Shown: positions 37,925 to 50,740, numbered from the stretch's first letter. The stretch is DNA of 64,000 bases from Hemibagrus wyckioides (GCF_019097595.1 NC_080719.1:17765001-17829000), one strand, 5' to 3'. The notes: generated by a model from the letters alone, not told the origin. Made by a program: numbers and translations.

Positions 37925-38665
37925 TATTAACATTTTACACTAATAGGACATGAATAATCCTGCACTAGTACATATTTAAATATGAACTAACGATGTGTTA
38001 AAACAGGAACTAATGAAGAGGTGCTAACCTGAACCGTGACATAAGTCTTCTAAATTCATGAATGAATTGCGACCAACTTAAGTACGTCAGTACACAGTTA
38101 TTAGTTAAGGTATGAATTAACACGCAGGAGTAAACCTCTTTCAAACCTGCTCTATAAGAAAGAATATGAATTAAAGGTGGATCATTTTTAATTGTTGACT
38201 CGTGTGTAAAGGAGCAAAGCTCCGCCCCCGAGAGTCCCAGAGCATGTACTAGTATACAGTGGAATTAGAAGAGAAATGGATGGATAGTGATGCAAAACAG
38301 GTCAGGATGAAATGATTGATTGGTGTAAATTATGAAAGCAGTCCAGCACCATCCATCCAGTGATGTTTGTGTATGCAGTTATAACACATACAATGCATAG
38401 AAATGATGCATGTTTAACTTGTATTCTATTTACAGACCAGGTTTATTCCTATATGTTTATTTAATACATGAGCTAACAAACACGTGCTAACGTGCTTAAG
38501 GTGATTATTATTCACACATGAATCCATCAGACTCATGTCGTAGTAAAGGTCAGTGCTTCATTAGTTCCTGATTAGTTCATGCCTTCACTCATCATTAGTT
38601 CATAACGAGGTATTAATTCAGGTTTTAGTGCAGGATTATTCTGTACTGTTAGTGTCAAGTGTCAC
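37925..38665. mobile_element. Foldback-type element with roughly 190-bp terminal inverted repeats
   Basis: The left arm (about 37925-38115) contains AATAATCCTGCACTA, ATATGAACTAACGATG, AGGAACTAATGAAG and AACTTAAGTACGTCAGTACA in order. The reverse complement of the right arm (about 38465-38660) gives AATAATCCTGCACTA, TTATGAACTAATGATG, AGGAACTAATGAAG and ACCTTAAGCACGTTAGCACG in the same order. The centre (about 350 bp) codes for nothing recognisable. It is a non-autonomous DNA element; the superfamily is not determined. Confidence 0.75.
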
Positions 38666-38728
38666 CATGTAATGAAATGCAAGCATAGCTTCCCAGTGTT
38701 TCTGCAGAACATCACACATATATACATA

Positions 38729-39135
38729 CACAGCATTGTGCAAACTATTAGGCTTGTCTTAAAAATGCTAATATTATTACATATCCAAAAAAATGACTAT
38801 AAAAAGCTGTAAACATTATAAATGTACAAAAAAAAATCAGAAAATCAGATCTTTAATATATTAATAATTAAACTAATCAGTTATCTTAGGTATAGTTTTG
38901 TAAAGAAATCATCTAACAGGTTGTTTCAAGATTATCCAGTTGTTCAGTTCTTTTCCTCTCACTTTCTTCTGTCTCTGTCTTTTTGCTCACTTTAATAAAA
39001 TTTTTAAAAAAAGATAGTTTAGGGGGAACAACAAGATAATGTTTATAAAACAAACATCATTTTTTTGATGTAGGCATAAAATTGACCTTAGACGAAATAT
39101 TTAATAATGTTCAAGACTTCTGCACATCACTGTTT
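38729..39135. mobile_element. Short DNA transposon (MITE-like) with terminal inverted repeats
   Basis: Left end ACAGCATTGTGCAAACTATT and right end, read on the minus strand, AACAGTGATGTGCAGAAGTC align as diverged inverted termini. The roughly 400-bp interior is AT-rich with no ORF. The terminus resembles a Tc1-type fish element beginning with a 'cagtattgtgcaaaagt' motif (recalled, not checked). Confidence 0.6.
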
Positions 39136-42100
39136 ATATAATGACATAGAGAAACACAAACATCTAGTTCTGAACATCGTCCCGTCACTCTGCAGAAAGA
39201 AATGTGCAGCAAACGCGACATAGAAATGCCAGATATTGATATGAACGGTGTGATGTTCAGCACGTAATCACAAACTGCTTCTTTGTTCTATACAGCCGCA
39301 TGAAACCTTGATGAGAGGAAAGGGTTGATTAAGCGACATCACTGTCAGCAGTTAGGAATGAATGAATGGGTCACAGATCAGCGCTGGCACAGTGTGTTCC
39401 CCGGACAGATCACAGATAGCACAGCAGCTGATTATAGCATGTGACAAATAACAGGCACGAGGCCTTCATGTGTCTGAGAGATGCAGTACATGCAGTGTTT
39501 TTTTAAACTGCATATTCTGGCTGAGGACCACACATACTGCCAAATTAGGACTGGAGTACAAACAATAGATGGTGGTCTAGCCTGATAGATTGTCCTTCTC
39601 CTGTAGCCTGTGTGCTTAGATGTCTGCAGCACCTTCTGTCTGACAGCTGCACAAGCATGACTGCAGGCTCACCTCATGCAGATTCTTCAAAGGACAAGAC
39701 ATTCCCAGGACAGAATCGGACATGGGGCTTTGTTTATCGAGCTAGATACAAACAAAGTTATTCAGCAGTTGTTCGCAGAAGCATTTAGGCAAGGTATTCA
39801 GGAAAATCCAGTTTGTTTAGATCTATTGTTTTATTCATAAGGCGGTAATGTTAACCTTGATTAACAGGCTTCATAGAATTGAAATGAGTTACTGCAAATT
39901 TATATTACATGCTGCATCTGGATTACACTCTCAGGTTTAAAGAGTATATTTACTTAGCAATTTTTCTGAAATGTAATTTCAGAATTGAATGTGAATCAAG
40001 TCACTGCAAAACAAATCCAGAAATCAGGACAAATAATACCAGTCATGCATTTAGGACAAAAGAAATACTACAGACAATGAAAAGAATCTGGATTAGTCAG
40101 GGCTTGGGGTCAAGAACAAAACATGAAAAAGATTAAAGTGGGCTAGAGACTGAGATGAGACCCAGATAAGTAGACAACTGTCTTGAGATCAGCCACCAAA
40201 ACCACACAAAGGTTTAATGTCCTTTACCTAAATCTTTGCATATTTACAAGATCTCAAATTTGATTAGTTTGCAAAAAAAAAAAAAAAAACCCAGTTGAGC
40301 AGAAGATGGAATTCCAAACAATAGCAGGGCAGGTTAAACTGTAACGGCATCCACATTCCTCAGATAGAGACCCAGACCAGACGGCTAGTGACAATGATGC
40401 ACTTCCTGTCTGAATGTGCACGTCCACCGTCCGCGCGTAGGAACAAAGTCTGAAAGTTCACATTCAATACATCTGATGCGGACACACCGCCTTTATTTTG
40501 CTAGTTCATCAGAGTGCATTCTTTTCATTCTGACCTGTTTCTTCACACCCCAACAAAAAATGTCACCAAAGTGTCACCTAATCAAGTTCCAGTAATTCTT
40601 TCCAGAAATACCTCTCGGAGCTTCTAGTATCATGCGCCGGCTCTCTGGGAGGAATTCACTGCATTCCAAACCTATTACTGGATTGTTCCCAGTGTGTACA
40701 GCACAAGGTGTGTAAGAATGAAACTATTCCTGTATTAAAATGATTGATTGGCTTGTATTTTATCTAGCACGGAATGTAACACACTTCATGTGACGGATGC
40801 AGTGACAAATAGGGCGGAAGGGACTAAGCGTTCTGCAGTTTTGAGGTGTTGTAGTTCTGCACACATGCAATACCTGTTAAAATATGCAAAGCAAAGGCTG
40901 CTGAACAGTGACCTATCTAAAGCAAAAATGTGAGGAATGGCAATTATTTTTAAAAAATGTGCAAGTATCTGGTTGAAATGGTTTCATGCTGCATTCTAAT
41001 ATGATTAATGCATACAGAAATAATGCGTGTTGTAAGAGCTCTGACATGTCATGCTAAGCCATTTTTAACCTATGTTTAATGCTATTTTTATAGAAGCTAA
41101 CAGGAGGTAGGTACAGAACAGGACATCAAGCTCCTTGGCATCAGAGTGTGGAACACTGAGAAACTCATCAGCAGGATGGCAAAAGAACTGAGAGATTATA
41201 CTTCAGTGGAAGAATACATAACGTGTCAAAATTTTAATCGATTTCGAATGGAAGTGTCAATCCTAAACACTTGCAAATATACAAGCTGTGAGATCTGACA
41301 AAGGAGGTACTGAGTTCTGATTTGGCAGGGTGTCTAAAACTTTTTTTTTTTGCAGAGATTGTGTTTACTTCTCTGCATTTCAAAAAATAACAAAATATGT
41401 AGTATACCCAGGGTGCCGATCATTTTTTTGCATACAGGCGTATTTGTATTTTTTATGCATGTGGCCCTTGGGGGGCATTAGATGCCTGCCTAACTTCCTC
41501 TGCAAACATGCATGGAATGTGAAGCGTCTAATCACATACTGAAAACGCATATCACTGCACGTTCAGAATTAAGGTCCATTTAGATGATCAGAAGTGATAC
41601 TGTGTGTACACTATTTCTGTAATTCCTGTAAGAACCAAGATGTAGCTTTCATTCTTGAAGTGAAAGGAAAAGATAGTGGTGCCATTCCTAAATATAAAAG
41701 TCATAAAAAGTTTTTTTAAAATGATTTGGGGGGAAAAAACATGTCTAATCGTATATTTTTTTGCTTATGCATTTGATTTTATATTTAACAGCAAAAAAAA
41801 AACTAGCTTCAAAATTAGGTAGCTGCATGTTTGAGAAATGGAGCATTGTGTAATCAAAGTGAAAGTGATCTCATGTTTTGTTAGTCATGGACATTTCACT
41901 GAAATTGAATAGATAGACTATGAACTGTAATCTGTGATCTTTCCCGTGCAACATTACAGCACATTGATCAAAGTTTAATATCATGCCATCCACCCTGCTA
42001 ACCATCTCTGACTTTATAACCTTGACTTAATAAGCATGATTTTCAGTTCCCTGATCGTGACAGCCTTGCAGAAGAACGTTGATTAAACCTGAACAGTTAA

Positions 42101-43434
42101 TTTTGAAGTGAAATGCAGAGGCTTGTCAGAACAGTCCCCCTCATCAACCTCATCAACCGTAAAGATGAGTAAAATGAAAAAAAAAAAAGATTTGAGAAAA
42201 GGGACAGGATGAGTAATACAACCGTACAGTACTGCAGAAGAGCATGATGCTTCTCAAGCAGCAGGGCACTTATCTAATCCATGACTCGCACACGCTCAAT
42301 AGAATAAAGGTCAGGCGAGTAATCATACTCATATTTTTCTCTCTGAGTGAGAAGAGGGTGGGAGTGGGGGGAGTACAAGCTTTCTGAAGCTAAAGGTTAC
42401 ACTGCACACACACAAGCACACAGGCGCACACACACGTGGGCGGTGTGTGTGGGTGGGTGAGTAGAAAGAAATCCTCCACGTCAAGGGGAGAGAGATGCTG
42501 CTATAGTAGGAGTGTGAATCGTTCTGCTGTCTGCTTCTGCTGCACTCACAACAGACGTGAAGAAAGAGATGAAACTGGTCAAATCAAAGGTAGAGAAAGA
42601 GTAAAAGAGTTCACAGAGTGCACAGGCTCACCTTCAGATACATATGCAGCAGGCTAACCCTGTCTCATTTACTCACTGAGGTAAAGGGCAAAAATAACTG
42701 AAGAAAGAATGAGAACCTATTAGTTCCTATTACTATGAGTGTTCCTATTAGTATGAGTGTATTAGTATGAGTGTTACTATATGCAGCAGAATCGAAATGC
42801 ATGCAAGTGTGTTAACATCAGGCAACATGATCTCTTTTTTTGTGTGTGTGTGTGTAAAGATTCCTTTGCTGACATTTTGTCTGTGTGAGTAGAAGAGTTG
42901 ATCATAATCGTCTTCGGTTGCTAGTGTAGAGTTAGCAAGTTTGGTTAGCTATTAGCCACTATACCACTGAAATGAACTACAAACAAATGAGAAAACTTTC
43001 TCGTTGCCAGAACCTTCCAGAAATTCGAACGATGCATCTTCTGCTTGAAAAGGATTATCCCAAATATTTAGTCGCAAATGTTCTGAGACATTTTAAATGA
43101 TCACAATGGATGACACAAGGAATTATTTTTATATGGTATGAGATGATCACACATGCAAATGCAAAAACAATACAATTTATCTCAAGTTCACGTTTACTGT
43201 TAAGTGTTTTTCGGGAAGGAAGAGTACATGAGAAACAATGAAATTGTGCTGTAACAAGTGAACAAAGACAACATACAAGACAGTGTATAGGTGTAGGGAG
43301 AGATTTCACACAGGTGAGAGAAAAGTCAGATTGCATGTGGAATAAATAGTGCAAACTGAGTGGTCTGCTTTATGTTAATAATTAATAGTGTATATTTTGT
43401 GAATAATACTGAATAATACTACAGTAAATAATAC
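39136..43434. other. Long unannotated stretch
   Basis: No gene supported. Landmarks: A runs at 40275 and 42180, a G/C-rich CA/TG patch at 42400-42460, and an imperfect tandem of GTATTAGTATGAGTGT words at 42720-42780. Confidence 0.35.
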
Positions 43435-43439
43435 TCAGG

Positions 43440-43850
43440 ATTGCTTAAGGGTAACTGTGCAGAAAAAGATGCATATGAGGTACATTTGAAGTGAGGTAAA
43501 GTGAATGAGGATGCTGTTTGTGAGATGATTGAATGCAGTTGCATGAAAGGTCCAGACTGCTGAGGTAGGAAAAGCCAGTGTCAATTTCCGGCTGCTGATC
43601 AGGATCCTTATCACCTGAGGGAAAAAGCTGTGCTTTAGCCAGGAGATGTGTGCTGCAATGCTACAGAGACATGAACTGAGGAGGAATGAGAAGGAGGCAG
43701 GACCTGGGATGACTGTGATAACAGACCGGGCTCTTGTCCTACATCTGGCTAAGTGGATCTGCTGGAAATGTAAGAGCTTTGTCCTGGTGTACTGATGATT
43801 TTTGATGCTGTTCACAAAGCGATAGTCACCTGGAACTCCACAAACACATA
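43440..43850 (-). mobile_element. Diverged LINE C-terminal relic
   Basis: On the minus strand the open frame contains LKHSFFPQVIRILISS, which parallels SFLPVVIKLYNSS of the LINE copy at 28524-29100, with a His/Cys-poor Arg-rich run upstream. That motif spacing is typical of the end of fish L2/CR1-like ORF2. No polymerase motifs remain. Confidence 0.45.
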
Positions 43851-43912
43851 AACACAAGAGCTAATTGACATTCCACAGATATTGCATATGTATATAAGTA
43901 CCTTAGATATTG

Positions 43913-43914
<2 letters not shown>

Positions 43915-43942
<28 letters not shown>
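43915..43942. repeat. (CA)n microsatellite
   Basis: About 14 CA units. Confidence 0.95.
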
Positions 43943-43944
<2 letters not shown>

Positions 43945-43969
43945 ATGTCTATTTATCTTATACTATTTT

Positions 43970-44075
43970 TATTTTGCACTCATTTCTCATCCTCCTTGCA
44001 CTGCCTTGTCATCATAAATTTCCCCACCAGAGGATCAATAAAATACATCTCCATCTCCATCTCCATCTCATATCA
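43970..44075 (+). mobile_element. LINE 3' tail with (CCATCT)n
   Basis: TTTGCACTCATTTCTC, then AAATTTCCCCACCAGAGGAT, then CAATAAAATACATCT running into tandem CCATCT units. An 'AATTTCC...GATCAATAAA' end followed by a short tandem tail is how fish L2-like LINEs terminate. It is the mirror of the tail at 28530-28570, here in plus orientation. Confidence 0.65.
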
Positions 44076-46019
44076 TTGTCATCTCCTGAAGTTGCACACT
44101 GTAATGTAGTCAGGACACTTTCCCGCACCAGAAAAAGTGGACTGCAGCTGCTGAGTTGTATTTTCATCATTATCATTTCTCTGATGCATTCTTATTTGAT
44201 TGCTATGAAGGACACTTGGCCCGTGTTTAAAAGGTCTTTAACTTTTATATTACATACATCTTGGTAAATAACACATATTAATTGATTTAATATTTGTATC
44301 ATGACATAGCCACAATCCTGTGGAAATAAACAAGGTTGCAGGTGATTACATGTTGTTGACATAGGGAATGGAAAGCCCAGTATGAGGCAAATGGCCTGCA
44401 ATGCTATTTATCAGCAGAGAAAAACATCTACCCAGAAAGCAGCTCAGGCATTTCCCTGAACAGCCCCCCCCCAGTTTTCACCATTCCTCAGCTGCTGCCC
44501 AGTGGTGTTTTCAGGCAGAGGGCCATGTGTAATCTAGGGGGAAACCCAGCCACGGCACCCAGTGAAAAACAGGAACAGCTCACCTTTACAGTCTTATAGT
44601 TCAGCTCAACCTCACCATGCTCTTCTCACCAAAACATGACCTAATTCTGCAAATGCCTGTGCAGAAACAGTGGTGAGGTATGGAACAAAACATTCTGATT
44701 CAGGAACGCTTATGGACACAATCATTTCTGATAATGGTAGGAATTTGCTGCTTACAGGGAACAATATGATCCAGAGGTTCCTGAGTAAATAAGAGGGAAC
44801 AGGAGGGGCTGAGGAAGAAGCGCTGACTCACAGAATAGAGCTGACTGTGTTTTTACCATGACTCAGCAGAGTCTCCCTCAGGTGATGAAACATGTTTGCA
44901 ACAGGCCTTCCAGCAAAGCACTGATGAGCTGGAACTTTTGATTAAAAACAAACAAAAAAACATTAGATTTAGATAAGATGACATTAACCATACAAAAACC
45001 TTAAAGTTAAATTGATTCTGCTTCACATCTTGGTGGAATACATTATTATAGTAATAAATAGTAAACAATTAAAGAAATAAATAAACCATGCATTATGCCA
45101 TGCCGTCAACATTTACTCTAAACCTCCATTTGCTTCCCTCGCAAGTATCTGTTGCTTGCATCGAGCTATTATCTGTCTGATTTAAAAATAGTATCCTGGT
45201 CAAATCATTCTCACTCCCAGACACATTTTCCAGACACCATGAGGAAAACAACACGCATCAGTATGTTGAGAATCCAGACAAGTAGCAAGACGTCTAGCCT
45301 GCCTGGCCCATTGGTTTCCTGCAGAGGGTGTTTCAGACAGGACCCCAAAACGTGTCTGGCCACCTCATGAGTCAAAGTCTACTGGTGAATTGATGTAACA
45401 GCTCAGGAATTTACCTCAGCCTGTCCTGGCTGGCTGCCTCTGCACCACAAAGACTAAACAACAGGGAAGAGATAAGCAGGGCACAGCTACAATAATAGTG
45501 TCACACTGTCACCTGCTGGTGGGTCTGGATTGAAGAAACTGCCCCTTTAAAAACAGGTTAATTCTGCACGTTTGTATATATATTGCACTTACAATGAACA
45601 AATATTGTTTATTTACTGCACTGAAACAATAAATCAGAGCATTATCTGTATCTCATCTTTAGAAAATGGTTTTTATTTGAGCTTGTTCAGCCAAAAGAAA
45701 GCTAATGAATCTCAGTACAGCTTCATCAGCTGCTGGACATCCTGCAGTACTTCCAGTTTCCAGCCTGCCATGTAAACATGAAAACAAAGCAGGGTGAAGG
45801 AAGAGCATGTTTCCCGGCAGGGCAGGGTACAGGGAGTCCTGTTAGGGCTGGCGTAGGTGGTTTGCAATTCCCATCAGTGCAAAACCAACAGAGTAAACAC
45901 ACACACACACACAAAGAGTACACAAATATAAAGAGTACACAAATATATCTACAGTCTGACCAATTGCCTTTCTGATGATACAGATGTATTCTGTAGTCAG
46001 TCAGGTACTCTCTCTTGAC
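44076..46019. other. Unannotated non-coding stretch
   Basis: Only a short CA run (45898-45914) and a duplicated AGAGTACACAAATAT word at 45915-45948 stand out. Confidence 0.4.
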
Positions 46020-46545
46020 TGTGTGGACGCACACACACACACACATAATTTATACTGTTCATTACTTACTGCACTACCTCTACCTGTCATCCGCTGCTAT
46101 AGTTATATTTATGTTTATTTCTATTTGCACTACCTCAACCGCTGCTGTGTATTTTTGCACAATATTTTTGCACAATACTTTTTTTTTTACATCATTTCAC
46201 TTGATATATTTTATTTCACTTACATTCCAGTACACGTTCTTTTATTTCTTTTCAGCGCTAAGTGTCCTGTGTTCTTTTGTGTTGTCTTTATTGTATTTAT
46301 TGTCTTTTTTGCACTGTCTTGTCTATGCTCTGTTTGCACCTAGCTGCACACTGTGCACTTTACGTGGCTAAGACAAACTTCTGTCCTAGCTCTGTGGTGT
46401 TGTTTGTTGTTTTGTATTGAACTTGTTGTTGTATGTTTATGTAGCACCAGGTCCTGGAGAAACGTTGTTTCATTTCACTATGTACTGCGCCAGCTGTATG
46501 TGGTTGAAATGACAATAAAAGCTTCTTGAATCTTGAAAATATCCC
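46020..46545 (+). mobile_element. Non-LTR retrotransposon 3' UTR and tail
   Basis: TTGCAC-rich 3' UTR, then GAGAAACGTTGTTTCATTTC, CTGTATGTGGTTGAAATGAC, AATAAAAGCTTCTTGAATCT and a second CTTGAA as a tandem tail. This is the standard end of a common fish LINE family. No coding part is retained; the 118- and 122-residue hydrophobic ORFs over it are T-rich translations. A short CA run is embedded at 46029-46046. Confidence 0.75.
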
Positions 46546-47984
46546 CATAACCAATCAGCAAGTTTGCTTTCCTTGATGTGGATGTGAAGTCAGTAAGTTG
46601 TACACACTTTGTGACTGGTCTTCCAGCTCATGATGTTACCACAAAGCTACTAGGAGTTGTGCAATTGTTGTGCAGCATGTCCAGAACAAAAGCTATGGAC
46701 GTAGAGTCAGCATGTGGCTAGTGTGAGGGGACAGGTCAATGCAGTTTATTTGAGCAACAAGTACATTGACCTGTTAGTTGGTAAAAATAAAGGTGGTGTT
46801 ACCCGGTGTTCCTACAGTGCAACTTTCAGTGTGCTGAAAATTATTAGCTGTACTCCTGAGTCATCAGGTGCATTGGACAAAGCTGCACCCTGCAAAGGGC
46901 TTAATGTAAATCTTCTATATAGCAGACGTGCTTTTCTGTGTCTGAAGAAATTTCCAAAATATTAAATTAAAGTGGGTGTGTTTGAGGAAAGCATGGGGCT
47001 TCCTTGGAATTTGATTATTTATAGATACTTCAGGAAATCCAGTCAGAACCAATATATTACTTTTTTTTATCTTTCTGTGCATTTGTATTTTGGCCACATA
47101 GTTTAGGTGAATTATATATTAAATTCAAATTATATTTGATCTTTTTACCTCCACTAGACTTGTTATGAAGCACATGATATCAAATACACAGAGAGGCTAA
47201 TGAGGCTTGTCGAAGCTCAGTTTCCAGGAGGGGCTCCCTTGTGACCAAGAAGTGTGGTGCTTATTTGTTTTCTGTTTCCTCGAAACCTGCCAGCATGCCT
47301 CATATTGGAGGGAAAAAAGATTAACAGGACCGCCCGCCACCAGTCAACAGGCATGGAATGGGTTTTCCCTTTGCAGGGAAGGCGCAAATCCCTTTGAGGG
47401 GAAAAATCACAGAGTAAATTAGATTTTCCAGACCTATCCTGCTGTTTTGTGGGGCCCAGTCAGCCCTGTGTGCTTTTGTGGCTCTTTTTTCCCCATTAAA
47501 CACCATCTATAACTTTAAAAAAAATCTGTACAACAGAGATAATGAGTGATAATGGCAGAGGTCAAAGCTGCTACATGCCCTATTCTGAAAAGATTGCTGT
47601 TGAAATGAATATCAGGAAAGGGCAAGACAAGTTGTCAGTGACAAAAAATAATGTTGATGAGTAAGTTTACAACACAATAGAACTTTCAAACAAAAATTCA
47701 CCTCAACTGGCTTCAATTTCATTGGCTGAAAGCCTAAACATTGTTACATTGTCAACACTGTCAGTACTATCAACACACTATGTGGTTTCTGTGGCAAAGC
47801 CCCAAACAAACTTCTATTTTTAAAGGTGACAGTAAACTGCTCTGTCCAACAGTAAAACCCTCTGAAAATAATAAACCCTTACACTGATCATAAACCCCAG
47901 ATGGTTGGACGCACATGACTGTTTAGAATGCTTTCATATTCTCTAGCATTATGATTTACTTTTACTGGAAGTAAGAGGCTCAAA
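46546..47984. other. Unannotated non-coding stretch
   Basis: No gene supported; 47200-47420 is less AT-rich and unique-looking, but with no motif. Confidence 0.35.
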
Positions 47985-48185
47985 CCTGTTCTAGCATGTG
48001 CACAAAGTGAGCTCCATGAAGACATGATTCACCGAAGTTGGAGTGAAAGCACTTGAGCCCTGGACCACTGAACACCTTCGGACGCAAAATCCATATTAGT
48101 GCCATGCCTTTGGAATAGGATGTCCAAGCACATGGGTGTCATGGACAGGCGTTCTCATACTGTCGGTTATGTAGTGTATGTGTGT
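47985..48185 (+). mobile_element. Tc1-like transposase relic
   Basis: GTGCACAAAGTGAGCTCCAT, ACTGAACACCTTCGGA and TGGAATAGGATGTCCAAGCA are ordered pieces of a fish Tc1-like element also represented at 61696-62062 (which has CACTGAACACCTTTAGGATG). It is internally deleted and has no intact frame. Confidence 0.65.
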
Positions 48186-48244
48186 GTGTAACCAGAATGA
48201 AGCACGTGGGGTTGATGTGAAGTTGATAAAAACAGGTAGCAGCT

Positions 48245-48460
48245 TTTTCAAATTTGGTGTCAAGTGTCAGATTTTAGCAGCACAATGGGGTCACAGCTCC
48301 AATTTGATTCAGTCTTGAGCTTATGTTACTGTCTGTGCATTGTTTCTTTGCATGCTCTGCCAATTTCCCGTTCTCTGGTTTCCTCCCATGTCTTAAAACA
48401 TGCCTGTAGATGGATTGGCAGATATAAATTGGCCCTCGGTGTGTGTGTGTGTGTGTGTAA
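48245..48460 (+). repeat. Family A repeat, diverged, with (TG)n
   Basis: ACAATGGGGTCACAGCTCCA, TTGAGCTTATGTTACTGTCT, GGTTTCCTCCCATGTCTTAA, then GATTGGCAGATATAAATTGG leading into a TG run at 48438-48458, in the family's plus-strand order. Confidence 0.65.
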
Positions 48461-48894
48461 CACTCAGTGTTATTGATGTGTTATGGTGCTTTCTGGAATG
48501 ACTGAATTACATCAGATTTATGACACAGACAGTCAGCATGTCGTTACATGTTGCACTGTGTATGGCTGTGTATGAGACCAATACAATTTGAATTTGTGGT
48601 GAAAAAAAAGAAAAAAGAAAGACACCCCTTCCATAAACAGAACGCTTCACCATAGCAATGATTATTAAATGATTTTTTCATATATTGAATTAACAGCATG
48701 CTTTAATGTATTTATTAATGGCTGTAGATTACGTGGCGTGTCTACTATCCAGCTCTCTGTGAATTATCTGTTACTATAGAAACAATAAAATGAGCACATT
48801 AATACAAATATATTATTTAAATTACTGCCGAATTTACTGTCAGAGAGAGATACAGCTATGGAAAAAATATATATAAATATATAATTATTTAATC

Positions 48895-49110
48895 TTGCTT
48901 ATAAATGTAATTATAGTTTCTTCCTCATATCGTCTCAGGGAGTTTTTCTTCTTGCCACTGTTGCCTCTGCCTTGCTCATTAGGGATAAATATAAATTTAA
49001 ATATTAAACTTTGTCAATTCTTTTCGGAATTTGTATATTTATGTAAAGCTGCATTGAGACAATGTCCATTGTTAGAAGTGCTATACAAATAAAATAGAAT
49101 TGAATTATGT
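48895..49110 (+). repeat. Dispersed repeat, family C (longer copy)
   Basis: Ordered blocks TTTCTTCCTCATATCGTCTC, AGGGAGTTTTTCTTCTTGCC, TTGCTCATTAGGGATAAATA, GTAAAGCTGCATTGAGACAA and a tail of GTGCTATACAAATAAAATAG then AATTGAATT. These are the well-known closing sequences of a fish retroposon; the short copy at 18650 shares both ends. Confidence 0.75.
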
Positions 49111-50521
49111 AAAGTTAAGCTGCAGCTCAACAAAAACCTGTGAACTGACTCAGTTGTTAAAAGAGAAATGATGCCTTCAACATTTACAAAGCCTCGAGTA
49201 ACATTAAGCATCAAGTAACTTTATCAACACAGCCCACAGTTATGGTGTGTTGATAATTTACAAAATAGTCTCCATTATTATTCATAGCATAATTATTCCA
49301 GTAACAAAATCTAAGCAGACTAAAATCAAAGAAAAACATCAACATTGTAAGCTGGTCAAATGTTCTTAAATCCCTCCAGATATTTTTTTTCTTGTCTAGT
49401 CATGGCAATCAAGCTAAGAGCTACTGCATTCTGCGAAACTGAGCTCTCTAAACATGCATGCCAGAGGATGTGAGGCCATGACTTATCTCCTGGACCAGAG
49501 GCTACTCCGATGACGTCCATTAGAGTCTCCAGGGACACAGAAAAGCACATCACATGACTGCTGGGCAATGTTACTGACCTGCAGCAGCAATATATAAACG
49601 CAAAATGGCATCTCCACTTCAGTTAACGATGCCTACATGTTTAAATAAGCAGTGTATTGAACTGCATTTCATTGCTATCTTTTTGAAAGGTTACTCCTTT
49701 AGTCATTTTTGTTGCAGATTATTTACAACCTGACTTAAATGACCACTATGAAACCCACGTAATGGCCTTGAAACTCGTAGTTTCCCTTCAGTCACATTGC
49801 CACACTGTCATATGGGAAATAGGGCAAGGGATTACTGTCAGGCTAGAACACTCTGATTCACCTCTAAGCTATCAGAGTCTGGGATAATATACTGTTCATG
49901 ACCTCCATTCACCCACAAACACACACATATGCATGTGTACACCAGCGAAAAACATGTCTATGCATTCACTCATCACTGCTACTGTTATTGTGTAATATTT
50001 CCTTGCCATGAGCAATGCTGCCAGGTTTTTCAGATTACTGAACAGAAGAACGGGAGATTCACAGCATGAAAGTGCACCTGAAAAATCTGCAAGCCAGAAT
50101 GAATGTTTCCAACATCTTGTGGAATCCATGCCATGAAGCATTGTTTTGAGAGAAAAGGAGGCCCTATCCAGTATAAGTATAGCATTACTAATAAAGCGTT
50201 CAGTGAGTGTATATATTTACATCATACATATACTTCATCATTCATAGTCTAGCATAAAAGCCACTGAAGCTGGAAATTATTATATTTTTTGTAGTTGTGC
50301 AACCCTTAACACACATACAGATACACAGACATGTTACATGCTCTATATAATACAGACATAAAATCTTTAACACTTTCTTGGTCAAAAAGAGGATTGTTTA
50401 GCATTAAATGGCTTATGCATTTCAGAACCTGGAATAAATCTACAGGCTGTCTACAGGCACTGTGAGAAAACAGATAGCTTTCTTATTCTGTAAACAATAT
50501 TACTGCCAAGGATGCTAAAAC
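49111..50521. other. Unannotated non-coding stretch
   Basis: No supported feature. Confidence 0.4.
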
Positions 50522-50740
50522 TTAAAACATTAGCAAAGAACCAGAATCTGCTAGCAATGGTAGACATTGTGCATGCTGAGGATGCAGCAGCTGGTACTCA
50601 TAAGCATGCTCATTAGCTGCCTCATACAAGCCCACTCTGGCTTCTAGTTGTGTATCCCACACACCACTACTCCATGGCTGCGAATGATCACTGTTGGGAA
50701 AACACAATAGTAAGAGTATACAGATGACGCAAAAGGCCAT
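50522..50740 (-). CDS. Doubtful 72-codon ORF with a signal-peptide-like start
   Basis: From the ATG at 50740 (context GTCGAGATGG, purine at -3 and G at +4) the ORF reads MAFCVICILLLLCFPNS, a plausible secretion signal, followed by a polar tail with no dibasic sites and ending LLADSGSLLMF. The same frame is open further up to 50875. Acceptor-like CCCAACAG falls inside the ORF near 50695, so the open frame might instead be split by splicing. I recognise no family and there is no neighbouring exon. It may be a chance ORF. Confidence 0.15.
   Translation of the reverse strand: MAFCVICILLLLCFPNSDHSQPWSSGVWDTQLEARVGLYEAANEHAYEYQLLHPQHAQCLPLLADSGSLLMF

Noticed and set aside
46015..46371. 118- and 122-residue hydrophobic ORFs that could suggest a membrane protein
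   Set aside because: They lie in the T-rich 3' UTR of a LINE, and overlap in two frames.
50522..50650. Resemblance of VGLYEAAN to the VGVYE(S/A)AK stretch of GADD45 proteins, which neighbour Di-Ras genes
   Set aside because: Similarity ends after about eight residues, upstream and downstream residues do not match, and none of the other conserved GADD45 segments is present.
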